Assembly: GCA_002943765.1 (NCBI GenBank)
Contig: PQWQ01000017.1
Span: 744,001 to 808,000 of the forward strand
Length of the DNA stretch: 64,000 nucleotides
Source: Psoroptes ovis
Taxonomy: Eukaryota > Arthropoda > Arachnida > Sarcoptiformes > Psoroptidae
Direction: 5' to 3'
Position 1 is the stretch's first letter. Each line of letters opens with the position of its first letter. Made by a program: the position numbers and the translations under genes. Shown here piece by piece: positions 62,522 to 64,000 of this stretch. Below the pieces are notes generated by a model. It saw only the letters and a list, made by a program, of their open reading frames with translations. It did not search any database and had not been told where the DNA came from.

Positions 62522-64000
62522 ATGAGTACCTCCGACGTTTTGATGAAGAATCTCCAGGAATTGGAGAAAGAGAAGCCAGTTATTAGGCGAATGATAACTG
62601 AAGTATTTAACCAAATTAACGAAAAAACGATTGATGCTTACGATTTGGTAAAGAAAACATTGGAATTAGCGAAGAGAGTCGCAGACTATCGAGCCAAATT
62701 CAAAGCATCAGCAGATTATGGACGTGAACATGGACTTCCGTTTGATTCCGAAAAATATGAATTGATCAATACAGATTATCATCAGAAACTTGATAAAATA
62801 TACGAAGTGGCCGACAAAACAAAGCAGGACATCAAAAAAATAAATATATTTGAAATGACCATCCAAGACGACGCAACTAAAGCTAAAAATGAACCAAGTA
62901 AGTCAAATATAACTAATCAACAAGTTCAACAGGAAACAATCACAATGACAACCGAAGCTGAACCAAAAACGATGCCTGAAAAATTTATTCTAAAAGAAAT
63001 TGAAAAAATTAAACCATTTTCGGGGAAATTTTTAGATTTTCGGAAATTTTTCGAAAGTCTAACATCACTTTTAGACCTTAGCTGTTTACCCCCGCAACGA
63101 AAAATCGATATAATTGCTGAAAAATTAGATGGACCAAGTCGACAACTTATAAATAGTATGGGCGATGAAGACGACTACGAGAAGGTCAAAACCATATTGC
63201 GTGAAAAATTTTATGATCCGTATGAAGTCGTATTAAATATAGCTCAACAGTTAAGAAGTCTTCCAAAGTTGACAAATAATTTTGATATAATGGGTATGGA
63301 ACGAATACTGGAAGATATAAAGAAAACTGAAAAATTAATGATAAAGGTTAATATTAATCCCGCTTACACGTATCAATTCAAAAGAATCATCTATCAAAAA
63401 TTGACATATGAAATTATTAGTAAATTGGGTTGTGTTAGCGAAACCGATTTAAGTATCATTATCGAAGTATTGGAAAAAGAACATAAATTGGCTAGAAGTA
63501 GAAGGGAAGATCAGAATCTCTTTGATGATTTCCTGAATTGCAATCCAATTGTTAAAACAAGTCCACAGAGACAAAATACAAGGTCAACCTATTGTTATTT
63601 TTGTAATAATCCAACACATAAATCTATTGATTGCTACGCTAAAATACCGTTGAAAACCAAAAAAAATATAATTTGGGAAAAAAATTTATGCATCAGATGT
63701 TTAGAAAAAGGACATCGTATGAAAAACTGTAATTCAAAACGAATATGTCAAATTTGTAAAAGTGGTCATCATGAAATTCTATGCCAAACACCTCAGCAAG
63801 ACAATCCAAGATGGACTAATCAATCTAATGTTAACAGAGGAAATTATCGATCGATTACGTCTCCACAAAGAAATATGATTGAATACCCACAACAAAGATC
63901 GAATACCCCAAGAACAAAAGTTAAAGAAAGTTATGTGTGCGAAACCATGAATACAAAAAGTAATGATATGAAGTCCCATGTTCAACAAAATTCCGATACA
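62522..64000 (+). CDS. gag: BEL/Pao-type gag(-pol) polyprotein, runs off right edge
   Basis: The frame is open from ATG 62522 to the last base, 493 codons without a stop; an in-frame TGA at 62498 fixes the start. The N-terminus is helical. The middle matches the DUF1759 gag region of BEL/Pao elements (KIKPFSGKFLDFRKFFESL, KLDGPSRQLI, LREKFYDP). Zinc knuckles follow at about 358 (CYFCNNPTHKSIDC), 390 (CIRCLEKGHRMKNC) and 409 (CQICKSGHHEILC). This order is that of BEL/Pao gag ahead of protease and RT, which would lie outside. A domesticated gag is a less likely alternative. Confidence 0.85.
   Translation, partial: MSTSDVLMKNLQELEKEKPVIRRMITEVFNQINEKTIDAYDLVKKTLELAKRVADYRAKFKASADYGREHGLPFDSEKYELINTDYHQKLDKIYEVADKTKQDIKKINIFEMTIQDDATKAKNEPSKSNITNQQVQQETITMTTEAEPKTMPEKFILKEIEKIKPFSGKFLDFRKFFESLTSLLDLSCLPPQRKIDIIAEKLDGPSRQLINSMGDEDDYEKVKTILREKFYDPYEVVLNIAQQLRSLPKLTNNFDIMGMERILEDIKKTEKLMIKVNINPAYTYQFKRIIYQKLTYEIISKLGCVSETDLSIIIEVLEKEHKLARSRREDQNLFDDFLNCNPIVKTSPQRQNTRSTYCYFCNNPTHKSIDCYAKIPLKTKKNIIWEKNLCIRCLEKGHRMKNCNSKRICQICKSGHHEILCQTPQQDNPRWTNQSNVNRGNYRSITSPQRNMIEYPQQRSNTPRTKVKESYVCETMNTKSNDMKSHVQQNSDT

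Noticed and set aside
1..64000. tRNA and rRNA genes
   Set aside because: I looked for T-arm (GGTTCGA-type) and rRNA core text on both strands and found none with a plausible cloverleaf; a tRNAscan run would be decisive.

Overview
The window is a piece of an AT-rich, intron-containing animal genome. Its protein genes are metazoan: a concentrative nucleoside transporter, a neuropeptide-type GPCR, tryptophan hydroxylase and a myostatin/myoglianin-type TGF-beta ligand. Short introns of about 60 to 135 bp are mixed with very long ones. Asn, His, Ser and Gln runs are common, and mariner, Ty3/gypsy and BEL/Pao elements are present. Together this points to an arthropod; an acariform mite is my best guess, from general composition and style rather than from any single decisive marker.

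Layout. Positions 138-6293 (minus) hold an SLC28/CNT transporter whose 3' end lies off the left edge; a 4.1 kb intron separates two of its exons. Positions 6294-25061 are a gene-poor desert of AT-rich sequence with microsatellites, palindromes, very small TIR elements and two or three patches of broken coding sequence of unknown origin (about 12.2-13.3, 13.7 and 14.2-14.9 kb). Positions 25062-37039 (minus) are one gene, a GPR83-like class A GPCR in three exons, including a 29-nt exon. Positions 38443-39440 are a mariner relic.

Positions 39488-50946 are a compact cluster: RPP21 (minus) divergent from a PHOSPHO-type phosphatase (plus), which converges on a DEAD-box helicase (minus). Next come tryptophan hydroxylase (plus) and a myoglianin-like ligand (minus), which are convergent. 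Positions 54171-58791 hold a complete, very young Ty3/gypsy element with identical 188-bp LTRs, a 4-bp target duplication, intact gag and pol, and a clear -1 frameshift signal. From 62522 to the right edge a BEL/Pao-type gag runs off the window.

How the genes relate: there is no operon logic. Trh (serotonin synthesis), the neuropeptide-type GPCR and the myoglianin ligand are signalling genes. RPP21, the helicase and the phosphatase are housekeeping genes that share promoter or 3' space. Exon boundaries were placed by eye from GT/AG sites, reading phase and family alignment from memory; no database search was run.
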